Part shown: positions 45,521-56,634 of the stretch, piece after piece | How positions within the stretch are numbered: the first letter of the stretch is position 1 | Layout of the letters: each line of letters opens with the position of its first letter | Source: Ostrinia nubilalis | Lineage: Eukaryota > Arthropoda > Insecta > Lepidoptera > Crambidae | Assembly (NCBI RefSeq): GCF_963855985.1 | Contig: NC_087099.1 | Coordinates: forward strand, 5,238,001 to 5,302,000 | Direction of reading: 5' to 3' | Length of the DNA stretch: 64,000 nucleotides | Position numbers and translations under genes: made by a program | The notes under the pieces: generated by a model | What the model saw: only the letters and a program-made list of their open reading frames with translations | Databases searched by the model: none | What the model was told of the DNA's origin: nothing

Positions 45521-47764
45521 ATCTATCTACGAAGACGCGCCCCACTATTCTCTAATGTTTGAGTGTTATCGGTACACGCTTAATTATCCATGAGTGCACA
45601 CGCACACTACTTAGAGCATATTTTAGGTTTCTTCACATACTATGTTAGCAGTAAGAGCACATAATAACTTAATATTACGTGAATACTCGCGCTTATTTAA
45701 TTTGCTACACAGTAATAGTGCAGTATGTGCCAATTACATCATTCTTATTATGTTTCTACAATTGTTAAGTTCACCTTGCACATAGTATATGTGCAGTAAT
45801 TCCACTTAAACACACACTGATATTATGTTTTCATAGGAAAAACAGATGACTTGTACTTAATATTAATGCAGTAATTACAATTATACTGCGTACATACTAA
45901 GGATTGTCAGAGTGCTGCATAGGTGTTAACATGTTATGAACGCAGTGGCTGACTCTTACATTATTGGAAGAAGTTGAAAACCTGTCCAAATGACAAATCT
46001 AGCCGAAGACCCAAGAGCTAGATTGACCCGACACTATACCGAAGATATCCCGGACGTGTCTGTACGAGATTAGAATGGCTCTCAAACAGCTGAAAAACAA
46101 CAAGGCACCGGGCGATGATGGAATCACGGGCTCACGGCTGAGCTTCTGAAATCAGGCGGAACGCCGGTACTAAAGGCTCTTTAGAAGCTATTCGATTCCG
46201 TCATCCTTGAGGGAAAAACGTCTACGGCATGGCACAGAAGTGTGGTGATACTCTTCTTCAAAAAAGGCAACAAAACCTTGTTGAAGAATTTATTTTATAC
46301 CCATCTCACTTCTGTTTTTGAGAGTCATCATGTTTGGTTTCACGCGACATCTAGCCTCCCGAACAAATCGGTTTCCGATAAGGCTTTAGTATGATAGACC
46401 ACATACTTATATATGGCAGAAAACTGAGGAGAATAATCAGTAACTTTGTCTGGCATTTGTGGTCTATGAGAAAGACTTCTCTCTTCAAGCTACAGTCTCT
46501 CCAACGGTGCCTTTATTATAGATAGGTATAATCGTTGACGGGCTTGTACGAATAGGCCACAATGTCAGTCCGTCTCCGGGATCAGGACTTCAGTTGCAGC
46601 GAGGGGTCAGACAGGGAGATGTCATATTTCTAAAACTGTTCACTACCACTCTGGAAGATGTTTTCAAGCTTCTGGACTGGAGCGGATTGGGCATAAATAT
46701 CTTCAGCGAGTACATCACCCATCTTTGATTCGCGGACGATATCGTTCATGGCTGAGAACGTGGAGGATCTAAGCTCAATCCTCGATTGCCTCAATAGAGC
46801 CTCTTAACAAATGGGTCTTTAATGGACAAGACAAAAATCATGTCAAATGCCGTGCTGTACCCATTCCTCTGAAGGTTGGAGACACTATAAGTTGTCTGAT
46901 GGCCGCTGGGGCAGGAAAGTTCTTGAGTGGCGACCATGAGCTGGAAGACGCAGCTTGGGCAAGCCTCACACTAGGTGGACCGATGATCTGGTGAAGGTCG
47001 CGTCAGGTGCCTGTATGCGAGCGGCACAGGACCGGTCTTTGTGGAAATCCTTGGGGGAGGCCGTTGTCCAGCAGTGGACGTCTTTCGGCTGAAACGAACG
47101 ACCGAGTCTTTATTTTATTAGATTGGTATATTTAAGATCTAAAAGTGGGTGCCATATCTTAATTTTTGATTTAATAACAAGCGATCTCAGCAATTATTTT
47201 GTAATACTTGTTTCATTTACCCCTTGGTTATTTGGGAAAGTTCAACATGAAAGCGTTATTGGCTTATGATAAGCGCAGTATAATTGTATTATTACTGCAC
47301 ATTTAAAGTTTTGATAAATTATTTTGATTCACACTCCCACTCATAAATGCAGTAAGTTGTAAAGATACGGCGCATATATTACGTTGTAAGAACTAAAATT
47401 TAAATCAATCATTTAACACATGTACCGTAAGTAACGAAAACTACTGATAAACGCAGTAAGGAACAATCATACTGCATTCATGGGTAGTAAGTATCGAACG
47501 AAAACTTAGTTAATCCATAACATAAACAGTTTTTTAATAATTTTAAATACAAAATATTAATTAAAATACAAAAACCTCATATCAAAATAAACTTTGAGTT
47601 TAGCTCTATAAGCCCATATATCATTTTTTTTTACAAATATTTGCGTAACTAATTGTAGACACTTCAAAATAAAATTTCAACTTTGATCGCGTTTTTCTCG
47701 AAACTGTTCACGTGTTACTTACTGCGTTTATAAATTGTGCGGCAGCGCGTCTTCGTGGATGGAC
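45521..47764. mobile_element. TIR transposon with GCAGTA subterminal array, carrying a nested LINE
   Basis: The left end (about 45521-45540, TCTACGAAGACGCGC) is inverted at 47745-47764 (GCGCGTCTTCGTGGATGG) with three mismatches. The region inside each end holds many GCAGTA or TACTGC hexamers: 45648, 45720, 45793, 45868, 45884, 47275, 47293, 47349, 47453, 47470 and 47720. That is eleven, against about 0.5 expected for a random hexamer on both strands in the roughly 1.07 kb of non-LINE interior. The middle (about 45966-47105) is a decayed RTE-like LINE. No transposase remains. A 200-bp sibling sharing the first ~80 bp of the left end lies at 62893-63092. The superfamily is not assigned and the TSD is unclear. 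Confidence 0.75.
45966..47105 (+). pseudogene. Decayed RTE-like LINE fragment (ACGA-tailed subfamily)
   Basis: Sense fragment inside the 45521-47764 transposon. Frames broken by stops and indels encode, in order, ARLTRHYTEDIPDVSVYEIR (near 46020-46070), LKNNKAPGDDGIT (46095 on), an FFKKGNKTLLKN-like block (46255), a RFADDIVH-like catalytic block (about 46728-46750) and the WTDDLVKVASGA C-terminal tail (46980 on). It ends in CAGTGGACGTCTTTCGGCTG followed by an ACGAACGA tail. Upstream endonuclease sequence is absent. The same subfamily appears at 17692-17755 and 53783-53949. Confidence 0.8.
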
Positions 47765-48271
47765 TTACTTTATGTATTTCAAGATAAAAGTTTGTGATAC
47801 CACTAACTGTATACCTAAGGGTGTCATTTTTAATATAAGATTAGTAGCGAGGGGATTAAAGTACAAAAAGTGATTAATTATTCAACTTTATCACCGAAAA
47901 AGTTTTCCCTCATCGCAATTTCAATTCAGCCGAAATCTCTTTAGGTTTCCCCAGCTTTACTTGTTCACAACTATTAAAACTGGAACATACTTAAGAACTA
48001 AGATTTAACTTTCTTGACTGCTCCAAATCTAGTGGGATTATCCACAGATTTGAGGCAAATGGAAAATTGGCGGAATATAAGCCGAAGACAATTCAATTTG
48101 AAATAATAAAGTGAATAGTGTAAAAACAAATATAATTATGTAGCCATTTCACTTTAAAACATGATTCTCTGAACGCTACCATGCGACTGAGTATTTAAAA
48201 ACCATTTTTGATCTACCTATTTGTGAAGGGCTATCCCTATTAGGGAGTCCCTAACAACCACGCCGTTCTTT
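47765..48271. other. No recognisable feature
   Basis: AT-rich sequence between two TIR elements, with no coding or repeat evidence. Confidence 0.5.
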
Positions 48272-48441
48272 CAGTGTGCGTACCATGAGTTTACGCTAAC
48301 GAGTACGTCAAAAAAATATAAGAAGATTTTAGTTCTTTAAAGTAGCCGCTAGGGGCGCTGTACAATCTGTCATTCATTTAATGTCTTTTTTACGCAGTCG
48401 CTATCGAGCACACGTAACTTAAACTCATGGTAAGGACACTG
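48272..48441. mobile_element. MITE with 24-bp TIRs (TACCATGAGTTTA ends)
   Basis: CAGTGTGCGTACCATGAGTT at 48272 is inverted at 48418-48441 with few mismatches. The interior has CCGCTAGGGGCGCTG. About 170 bp, with no coding capacity. Confidence 0.75.
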
Positions 48442-48540
48442 GTCTATTTGTCGTTGTCACTAATGCCAGTATCTTTATTTCTATGTAAGAGGTGGATTCA
48501 ATCTAAAATACGGAAACAGTGTTATGACACAGGATACAAA

Positions 48541-48604
48541 TTCAAGTTAAGTCGGATTCGGTGAATAAACTCTTCAAGTTAAGTCGGATTCGGTGAATAA
48601 ACTC
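48541..48604 (+). repeat. Perfect two-copy 32-bp tandem repeat
   Basis: Units 48541-48572 and 48573-48604 are identical, each starting TTCAAGTTAAGTCGGATTCG. Confidence 0.95.
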
Positions 48605-49447
48605 GTAATGTAAAAGTGTGTAACTTCATATACATGTCTCTACACAAGTAAGAACAAAACTGTTATTTTAATTTGTACGTGTTTCAGCGCTCTTCTGAGT
48701 AAAAATCTACAAAAACATTTAATAGATAATCTAACCTAACAATCTACATGAACAGATTTATCCAAACGAATTAATAATAATTACTGAACAAACATTTGTT
48801 CAATCTTTCTAATATGTAATATTATTTATTAGCTCCAATTAGGCGTGATTCAATTATATTAGACAAGACAAATCTCATAGCAATCCGATTTCATTACTCT
48901 ATCGTGACTGGACTGATATGTTTGCTATTGACATAATGAGATCTAAGCCTACGTTAATAGGGTCACCAATAGCTATTTTCGTTTCCATCTGAGTTGATTG
49001 GATTACTTTTGATACCGTTATGTATATTCTTACCATTAATAAATAAACCTAGCTGACTCTATTAATAAAGAGTTAGTTGCATTCGAACAATAATAGAGAT
49101 GCTAACTAATAATAGAGTTTATCTCTTAAGAGGATTACAAAGTGTGTTAGGTATAAGATCCTATATGTTGTATTTTGTATGACTTGTGAGTTACGTAAAT
49201 ATTCTGACTTCTCGAAACTAGGAAAAAAGAAACTATTTGAAAAAAGGACAGTCATTATTTGTGTGAGTCTAAACTAAAATATACCTCTACTTATGAACAT
49301 TATAATAATTTATGTTAAACGCATACACCGCTGGAGGGGACATTAAATTTGCCTACGAAAAATGTGCATTATACAAGAGATAATGCTGTATTTGGTGAAT
49401 AAAATGTAAATTTTCATTACGGAGTATACCATTACCATATAACGGTT
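48605..49447. other. No recognisable feature
   Basis: AT-rich sequence without supported genes or repeats. Confidence 0.5.
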
Positions 49448-49725
49448 TTATTTGTGATGAAGTACCGTTTGAACATTGACGACAGCACCCTGAAGTGACG
49501 TGATACTTCGTGCAACCAAAATATAATAAATTTTCTCCTGTGGATGTCGTAACGTAACAGTCGCGAAATCGCGGTGAAGAAACGGTGGCAGGCGCAGGTG
49601 AAGATCGCTTCGCGAGTTCTTTCCTTTAGGAAAAACTCTGGGAACATCGGGCCCCAACCAGATATCGTCATAGAGTTAAATCCCCCATTTACCTCTGGTA
49701 GACAGAGACTCGTGCTCCTGAAATG
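49448..49725 (-). other. GC-rich block of unknown origin with overlapping open frames
   Basis: Two overlapping minus-strand frames (69 and 79 codons) span a block that is clearly GC-richer than its flanks. Neither frame has a motif I recognise. The right edge (49678-49725) is a CCATTTACCTCTGGTAGACA repeat that also occurs, diverged, at 38088-38140 and 19603-19650. The block may be a decayed transposon coding part. A gene cannot be supported. Confidence 0.3.
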
Positions 49726-50322
49726 ATCGCTAAATGACCCTGATTGAGTGAAGATGAGATGATTTATACATATATTCTGACTCTCTGAGTTGACAATTTT
49801 ATTTGAGGCTCGCCGCTACAGTATGCCGCTGCCGCATACCGTCGACCGCTCGCCGCTACGACCCAAATCTTAACCGAGTCGCGTTTCTCTAACAATCAAA
49901 CTCACCCTTAAGACCCCTTAAAAATGACGCTATTACGACAACCCCCACTGTTTCCCAAGTAACAATGCTCAAGTGTTTTAATTTTGGTGGAAATTTTATG
50001 AGATATTTCACAAAGCATCACACGGATCGGTTTAATGCGCCCCGGCAGTTAGATATTTACTTTCCTCGTCGCTTAAATGAGATATTATCAAATTTGTTAC
50101 ACAAGCAAATATTTGCCAAGAGATTTTATTAATACCGACATCTTCAGATTAGCGTTATTGAATTTCCAACATTAGTAAACAATAATGAACGAACACTGTA
50201 AACATGTTGTGTAAGGATTTAGAAATTATAATTTATTGCTCAAAGGGGGAGAGTGATTTTGGATTTAACGATTTGCGTGAAAAGAAGGAAAATAAATGAA
50301 GATTGCAAAATACAGAAAGGTT

Positions 50323-50551
50323 GACGCATATTACTTTGAGGTGCGCGTGGATGCAGCACAGTATCACAGAGCTGTATTCAACGCTGTGCGTTCGATTTGC
50401 TGCTTCACTTAAGCAAGCATCGTTTGTGAATCATCATCATCATTTTAGCTATAGGACGTCCACTGCTGAACATAGGCCTCACCCAATGCTTTCCATGTTT
50501 CCCGGTTGGTAGCGGCCTGCGGCATCATTAAATTTGTGAATACGAACGTGA
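50323..50551. mobile_element. MITE family F2, copy 4, split by a LINE insertion
   Basis: The body 50340-50431 (GTGCGCGTGGATG, TATTCAACGCTGTGCGTTCG, AAGCAAGCATCGTTTGTGAA) continues after a 101-bp insert at 50542-50551 (ACGAACGTGAA). The left terminus is eroded. Confidence 0.8.
50432..50532 (-). mobile_element. RTE-like LINE 3' end nested in a MITE, 9-bp TSD
   Basis: The (CATCAT)n tail complement, then CTATAGGACGTCCACTGCTG and CCCGGTTGGTAGCGGCCTGC, mark a strongly 5'-truncated minus-strand copy. TTTGTGAAT at 50423-50431 is repeated at 50533-50541. A preceding GCATC on both sides may lengthen the duplication. Confidence 0.88.
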
Positions 50552-50909
50552 ATCTCCATCTCTAATAATAATGTTATTAAATGTGATCTCATCGGATCAA
50601 ATAGGGATTTGCCCGCCTAGCAATAATAATAAATAATTTAACTTATTTTCTCCTTTTAAAAGTTTAAGAAAAGACTGATAAGTTTAATTAACAAGCCTGA
50701 GTCAATTATTGAGTTTGAAACTTCTATTCAATAATAAACTTTTTAGTTGTAACTTCTGTGATTACAAAATTTAATCAACAATCCACTAATTACTTACTTT
50801 TACATGCTTACATAATTTCCACCAGTAAGTAAATGAAATCATGATAGAAACCTAGACACATTTACCATCACACGTGTAATTCAATTATAATCTAACTTAG
50901 AGGTCTGGC

Positions 50910-51030
50910 GCTTAACTCAGAAAATGCCTGAAGTATGGAAGTGGCACGGGACTGACATTGACATATTATGACGTGACAGAGCGTACAAATCTGAAGTCTT
51001 ACTGATATTTGACACACTGACAAACAACAA
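50910..51030. mobile_element. MITE family G, copy 1 (partial)
   Basis: TGCCTGAAGTATGGAAG, GACATTGACATATTATGACG and TGACAGAGCGTACAAA match 53466-53660. The right terminus is missing. Confidence 0.65.
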
Positions 51031-51397
51031 ACCTGTGGTTGTTTCACTTACAAGACACGTCATCAAATTCATTAATGTATAAGTAGTTTTGAAAACGCAA
51101 TTAGTGTGTAAGAATAATTGGACCCGATACGTACCAGAGTCAAGTGTTTCGACTTCTGTTTAGGGTTGTCACTAGCCAGATAATACTTATCACGTCATCT
51201 TTTGATGTCATTCTCAACTTTTTCGTTACAGCATTTAACGTGTCAGTCATTATGAACCGCCAAGCTGAAGGATTCTTCTTCTTCTTGTCGTGTCGACAAA
51301 AAACCTACACAATGTCAGACCAAAACTTCGCTACACGAGTGACTTTGTCAGTAAGCCTTCATTGAGTTGAAGCTTAACAAGCTGAAGAGTTTGTTTA

Positions 51398-51530
51398 TTG
51401 ATTGAACGCGCTAATCTCAGGAACTACTGATCCAAATTAAAAAAAGTGTTCGAAAGTCCATTTATCGAGGAACGATATAGGCTAAATAACATCACGCTCC
51501 AATCCTTAGAAGCAGTACATCAATGAGAAA
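51398..51530 (+). repeat. Dispersed repeat, arthropod-type
   Basis: GAACGCGCTAATCTCAGGAA, then TACTGATCCAAATT and ATATAGGCTAAATAACATCA, is a layout I recognise from many arthropod genomes. No second copy is in this window. Confidence 0.45.
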
Positions 51531-52361
51531 TGATGCAAACGAGAAAAATACTTTACAAAAAATATGATGCATTTGCAAATCAAAATTTTTACCAAAAATC
51601 GCCAACCCTATAACGGTTTAAATGATTTATCTGCGTGGTGTTCGTTAAAATTTGTCGCGTGGCTTCACAAGGGGTGCCTCCAAAGGAACCACCTGGAGTG
51701 GAAATCGCGAGTCTCGAAAAACTTCGATGACGTCACGGTTTTGAGATGACCGAGATAATTATGTTGATATTGAAAATTATCTTTCGGATCACGTCAGTTT
51801 TAAGATTCCAGATAAGCTTACAAAAACAACCAGAGCATTTTTCTTCTTACAAAAATTATAAACAAGATGTAAATAAGCTCACATGTTTTCCCAAACCGTT
51901 TAAGGCTTGATAGCACCATAAATAATGTCGACGTTATAAATCTACACTTCCTTAAACCTTTGAACTCTCTGATTAAGGTCATTTGCGTTTCGACCGTGTT
52001 TTAGAGCGAACTTTTTTAATAAAATCCACTTTTTGTCCCCCTCCCACACCCTTTGTTGGGCATAAATTTGGATAGGGAATGCCCTAAGAAAAAGTTCGGA
52101 GCTTGCAAATAATTTATCTGTTTGCAAAGGACAGACTGTTCGGATTAATTAAAAGGATTTAGCTGGAATATTTGGTTTGCGATGTCAAGGGCCATGTCTT
52201 TGGGTTAAGGCTTATAAAGTTAAGCAAGAACCTACCTGAGAATCTTAAATTAAACATTCCTTAAGGTGTTTGTGCATAGGCCGTTTAAAATTAAATTTTG
52301 TGCCCTTTTAAGGGCATTTTTGTAGCTTGCCCTTTTTTTTCGTCAGGAAATGCATGAAATT
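51531..52361. other. No recognisable feature
   Basis: AT-rich sequence without supported features. Confidence 0.5.
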
Positions 52362-52458
52362 GCATACCCACTGGCTCGGGGGAACCAGTGGGTTATGTGA
52401 GGCTCTCCCTGCCAGATGGGCAGGGCCTACTCACTAAAACCTGACGGTGTCCTCCCCA
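52362..52458 (+). repeat. Dispersed repeat family C, copy 2
   Basis: Matches 11553-11640 (GGGTTATGTGAGGCTCTCCC, CTGCCAGATGGGCAGGGCCT). Confidence 0.75.
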
Positions 52459-52837
52459 CCACTTTGGGACAACGTATGGACTGATGCTGAGAAGAAGCGG
52501 TGGAAGATTTATCTGGCCTTTACTACTGTTTGATTCGTACCTATAGGTTGAACACTAAGGAGTGTTCAAACTTGATAAACTTTATAAAATGCTCTTGTTT
52601 TAAAAAACTGTATTGACCTAGTGCTACACTGCAGTGCAACAGTCGTATTATAGTGAAATTCCCTGTCCACATTACTGTCCACAAAAAAAGCTACACCTTC
52701 TACAGTAAATAAGTATCTTCTGAGCAAACTCACTTTATCTAACTCTATCTGTTAAAACTGTCATCAAGCCCATTAAATATAACAAAATATTGATATTGTT
52801 AAATAAAAAAAAAAAAACAATCCACTCTTATAATAAA

Positions 52838-53074
52838 ACTAGCTTTTGTCTGTTTGTTTTTTTGATTTTGTCTATCACAGAAAAACTTTATCGCGCGCGT
52901 CCCTGTTACAAAAACCGGGACAAAAACTATCCTATGTCCTTTTTCGGGATTCAAACTATCTCTATGCCAAATTTAATCAAAATCGGTTCAATGGTTTAGG
53001 CGTGAAAGCTAGACAGACAGACAGACATGAGACAGACAGACAGAGTTACTTTCGCATTTATAATATTAGTATAG
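52838..53074 (-). repeat. Short interspersed repeat family S, copy 6
   Basis: AACTAGCTTTTGTCTGTTTG leads into AACTTTATCGCGCGCGTCCC, CCTATGTCCTTTTTCGGGAT and a terminal TTTATAATATTAGTATAGA. The first ~20 bases of the body are rearranged relative to 28011. Confidence 0.8.
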
Positions 53075-53465
53075 AGTATAGATTACATCTCCTAAAATCC
53101 AATTGCTAAATTGAAAAATGTACTTAGATACGCTCAGTCTAGTACCATTTCAGTTTCAATAAATATTAAAGCATTTAGGGTAAGTCTAATGAATAGGCTT
53201 GAATTAACTTTTGGGTCCCTTCCAAATAGAGTCGTCAAACATTAATAACTTAAAGTACTTAAGTAACTCGAAATGAAGGTAATACGTCTTTGAAGTTCTT
53301 GATGACACACATCAACATTCCGAGATGAAAAACGATTTTAATGTCTCTATAAGTGTTCTTAGAATTTGTAGGAAAATATCACCTTCAGATATCGCTGGAT
53401 AGTGCTGTTTTTATTAGTTTTTTTTTATGTCATGACGTTGTTCATAAATGTCAAGAAAACATAAT

Positions 53466-53660
53466 ATAACTGGCTATAGGCCTAGCGCTATAGTCAGTTA
53501 GTGCCTGAGGTATGGGATTGGTACGGAAGGGGTGACATTGACATACTCGTATTATGACGTGACAGAGCATACAAATAAAGCACATCTGAAGTCTCGCTGA
53601 CGTTTGACGTCCCGTGTCGCCCCCATGCCTCAACCTCAGGCACTAAGTTAAGCACTAGAA
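53466..53660. mobile_element. MITE family G, copy 2 (both ends)
   Basis: AGTGCCTGAGGTATGGGA at left is inverted in CCTCAACCTCAGGCACT at right. The interior carries GACATTGACATACTCG and TATGACGTGACAGAGC. Copies and fragments: 50910-51030 and 56357-56437. Confidence 0.75.
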
Positions 53661-53782
53661 CTATACGGGCATGACTCGTATTTATAGTTCTAGTTATTAA
53701 TATGTAAATATAGGATTCCGTATCACACGTTTCATAAGACATGTTTCCAGATTAGACTAGTGATGTGTGTAGAAGTAATTAG

Positions 53783-53949
53783 TTCGTTCGTTTCAGCCGA
53801 AAGACGTCCACTGCTGGACAAAGGCCTCCCCAAGGATTTCCACAAAGACCGGTCCTGCGCCGCTCGCATCCAGGCACCTCCCGCGACCCTCACCAGATCG
53901 TCAGTCCACCTAGTGCCTTAGTAACTTTCCTGCCCCAGCGGCCATCAGT
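53783..53949 (-). mobile_element. RTE-like LINE 3' end (ACGA-tailed) with 9-bp TSD
   Basis: Starts with the complement of the (ACGA)n tail, then CAGCCGAAAGACGTCCACTG and CACCAGATCGTCAGTCCACC. It is 5'-truncated at about 53949. AGTAATTAG at 53774-53782 is repeated at 53950-53958. Confidence 0.88.
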
Positions 53950-53958
53950 AGTAATTAG

Positions 53959-54902
53959 TAGTTTCTTGTATTCCTCCTTGTTCTTTTATTTATTCATCTG
54001 CTTCATCTATGAAATTAATATTAGCCACAAAAGTGGAAATCATTATAAAACCACGAGTTTCAGAGCCCCCTAAGACATCATTCAAAGTTGCACATTAAGT
54101 TTAGCAAGTTGTTACAAAGTAAGTAGGTAGGATATTTTCACAACATCTTTTGGAGATTTCCTCGGGGACTGAAACGAGCACATACAGAGTACTGCAGATT
54201 GCAACTACTTAGTATAATCGTAAAATTAAGTGCTCCTTTTAACCCTAAGTTATAAATTAAAATATTTGAAAAACTCTATCTATCTTTGGAAACCTGCTTA
54301 TCTGCTTAAGTTGGACTGAGAAAACTACTGCACGGGGACTCATCACATCTAGGGTTCTCCCGGCTGCGACCACTTCAGACTCGAACACTCCTGGCACCCT
54401 GCACACTGCTGTCAACCTCATCTGGCTCCATCATCACCCGGCACCCAGCACATTGTTGTTACCACATCTGACTCCATAATCGCCCGGCGCCCAGCTCATT
54501 CGATTCTACATCAACTCGGTTAATTGTTTGAAACAGACCGACAGACCTCAAAAAAATACGAAATGGCAACCAAAAAGCGAATGAAAAGGCAAAATTTAAT
54601 ATTTAATTTACTTATTAATTGAAAATGTTTTCTGTATCTCAGTGTCCCAAATTAAAACCGAGAAATGTAACTTCTGTGCATAACATATTGTGCACAGACT
54701 TCCAGAAGTTCAGCAACACACGACTTTGCAGACAATATTGCACTCAATTACTAAGTTTTGGGTTCTATTAATGTTGATTTACGTTATTTCACGAAGAACA
54801 GCAATGTCACATTGTACGTTGGGGCAAAAGGTTCGCCCAATATTGCGTTGCCTGCTTTAAATATTATTATGATCCTACAGATAAAAAATAAAATCTAACA
54901 GA
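53959..54902. other. No recognisable feature
   Basis: Includes a moderately C-rich stretch (about 54340-54500) with repeated CACCCGGCACCCAGCACAT-like and CGCCCGGCGCCCAGCTCAT-like blocks, a loose degenerate repeat. No gene is supported. Confidence 0.45.
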
Positions 54903-55015
54903 CTTTTAGTCGGCCGATAGTTGGGTTGGGCTGTTAATCAGTATGGACATTGGACATCTATGAAAGTGCACACATTGGTATTGGCCGATTCTTTATACAA
55001 ATTAGAATGGGGCCC
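54903..55015. mobile_element. Partial relative of the foldback MITE at 6088-6230
   Basis: TTTTAGTCGGCCGATAGTTG and GCTGTTAATCAGTATGGACA match the left half of that element's arms and interior. The outer end is missing. Confidence 0.55.
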
Positions 55016-56046
55016 AACTCTGCGGAGAGTAAATCTTCATGATCAAGGCAATACTGTTTATTGGCAACTTACCTACCTATCACATAAAAAAAACTTGAAG
55101 TCGAAATGAAAGACAGTTTGCATCATCTGTCAAATAGAAAATCATGTCAAGTTAATGAATATTGCGTAATATAGTATGACCAAAAGCCACATTATAAAAA
55201 CCATAATTTTGGATACTATTTTGTTCGGAATTAATGTTTTTGTAAAAACCTACTATATCTACTTTAGTTGTCCCAGTGTGGAAGGTTGGGGAGGGATTTG
55301 AGTTCCCAACATAGTTCTTATGGAGTTGCTAAGTACTTAGCAAAACTTGGAGCTATGCCTTGAGGGATATGAAAAGAACAATATAAATGGAACTGAACTA
55401 GGAATATAGTCTACATTTTGTTGTTTTTGTGTTAAGAGTGCTTGAATACGAATTAGGTCTTTACTGTTTATAATTCAATCGGCATGTAGGTGAAGCATTT
55501 TTATCCATATCTTGTACGATCCCACTGATCTTCTCAGCACTGGCCCATTTATTGTCCTGAAGCAGTGGTAGGGTTAATACTGGGCCGTGTTAAAGTGCTT
55601 TTTAAAAGCCCACATGGCAACACACAAAGAAAGAAAAAAAAGCCTACATACATAAATAAATGAGTTTTTTAATGTTACTTAAATTCAAATTTTCTCAATT
55701 TTTTTTATTTCAACTCTAGGGAAAATTAATACAAAATAATGTAACACTAAAATTGTATAAATCGATTTATTATTTAAGTAATTACTTCGATCTTGCCAGT
55801 CAGTGCTCCATTTTAACTGAAAAAAAAAAGTTTCGTTATTAAATTTAATATAAAACGATATTAACGGGAAACGACCTGCCGGTATTTATCTGCGTTATTA
55901 AATTCTATCCAACGAATCCTAATAAAAGCAGCGGTAGGTATCAAATTTTAATAAGACTTGTTTAATTAAAGTAAATCTGGAACAGAATAGAGTTTTGGAA
56001 AATAGCCATTTTACAGTTGCTACGCTTTTTGTATGACTCAACTTGC
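55016..56046. other. No recognisable feature
   Basis: AT-rich sequence without a supported gene. No polyadenylation signal convincingly linked to the inhibitor gene upstream on this strand was found. Confidence 0.45.
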
Positions 56047-56303
56047 TCATCATCATCATCATCATTTCAGCCACAAGACGTCCACTGCTGAACATAGGCC
56101 TCCCCTAATGACCTCCACATCGCACGGTTGGTAGCGGTCTGTATCTAGCGCATTCCTGCTTCCTTTATCAGTAAATCGGTCCACCTTGTGGGTGGACGTC
56201 TCACGCTGCGTTTTCCTGTACGCGGCCTCCACTCCCAACTTGCTGCCCCATCGGCCGTCAGTTCTGCTTACTATGTGCCCTGCCCATTGCCACTTCAGCT
56301 TGC
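56047..56303 (-). mobile_element. RTE-like LINE 3' end
   Basis: (CAT)n tail complement, then GACGTCCACTGCTGAACATA and on to GTGCCCTGCCCATTGCCACT: about 257 bp of the C-terminal coding region on the minus strand. No clear TSD. The flank TTCGTTCCATA (56304-56314) reappears inverted at 56624-56634. Confidence 0.82.
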
Positions 56304-56356
56304 TTCGTTCCATAAAGTGTAAAATAAATGTAATATTGTTGGGGAGGCTGTACATA

Positions 56357-56437
56357 TCCTTAGCCAACTATAGGTCTAGTGCGGTCTAGTTAACGGAGTC
56401 AGTGCCTGAGGTATGGGAGCAGCACGGGAGGGTGTCA
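56357..56437 (+). mobile_element. MITE family G end fragment
   Basis: CTATAGGTCTAGTGCGGTCT and GTCAGTGCCTGAGGTATGGG match the left end of 53466-53660. It is cut directly by the LINE end at 56438. Confidence 0.65.
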
Positions 56438-56622
56438 GGGTGGAGGCCACGTACCGCAAAACGCAGCGTAGGACATCCACCCACAAGGTGGACCGACGAT
56501 CTGATAAAGGTAGCAGGAAGGCGCTGGATGCAGGTCGCTACCAACTGTGCGATGTGGAAGTCATTGGGGGTGGCCTGCGTTCAGCAGTGGACGTCCAGGG
56601 GCTAAAAAGATGATGATGATGA
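56438..56622 (+). mobile_element. RTE-like LINE 3' end beside the inhibitor gene
   Basis: Sense fragment, GGTGGACCGACGATCTGATA through TCAGCAGTGGACGTCC to a GATGATGAT tail. It ends 13 bp from the stop codon of the minus-strand inhibitor gene, so it sits in that gene's 3' flank or UTR. Confidence 0.82.
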
Positions 56623-56634
56623 TTATGGAACGAA

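Noticed and set aside
56047..56622. The opposing LINE ends as a second twin-priming case
   Set aside because: Both pieces carry their own 3' tail, so they are two separate insertions and not one inverted copy.
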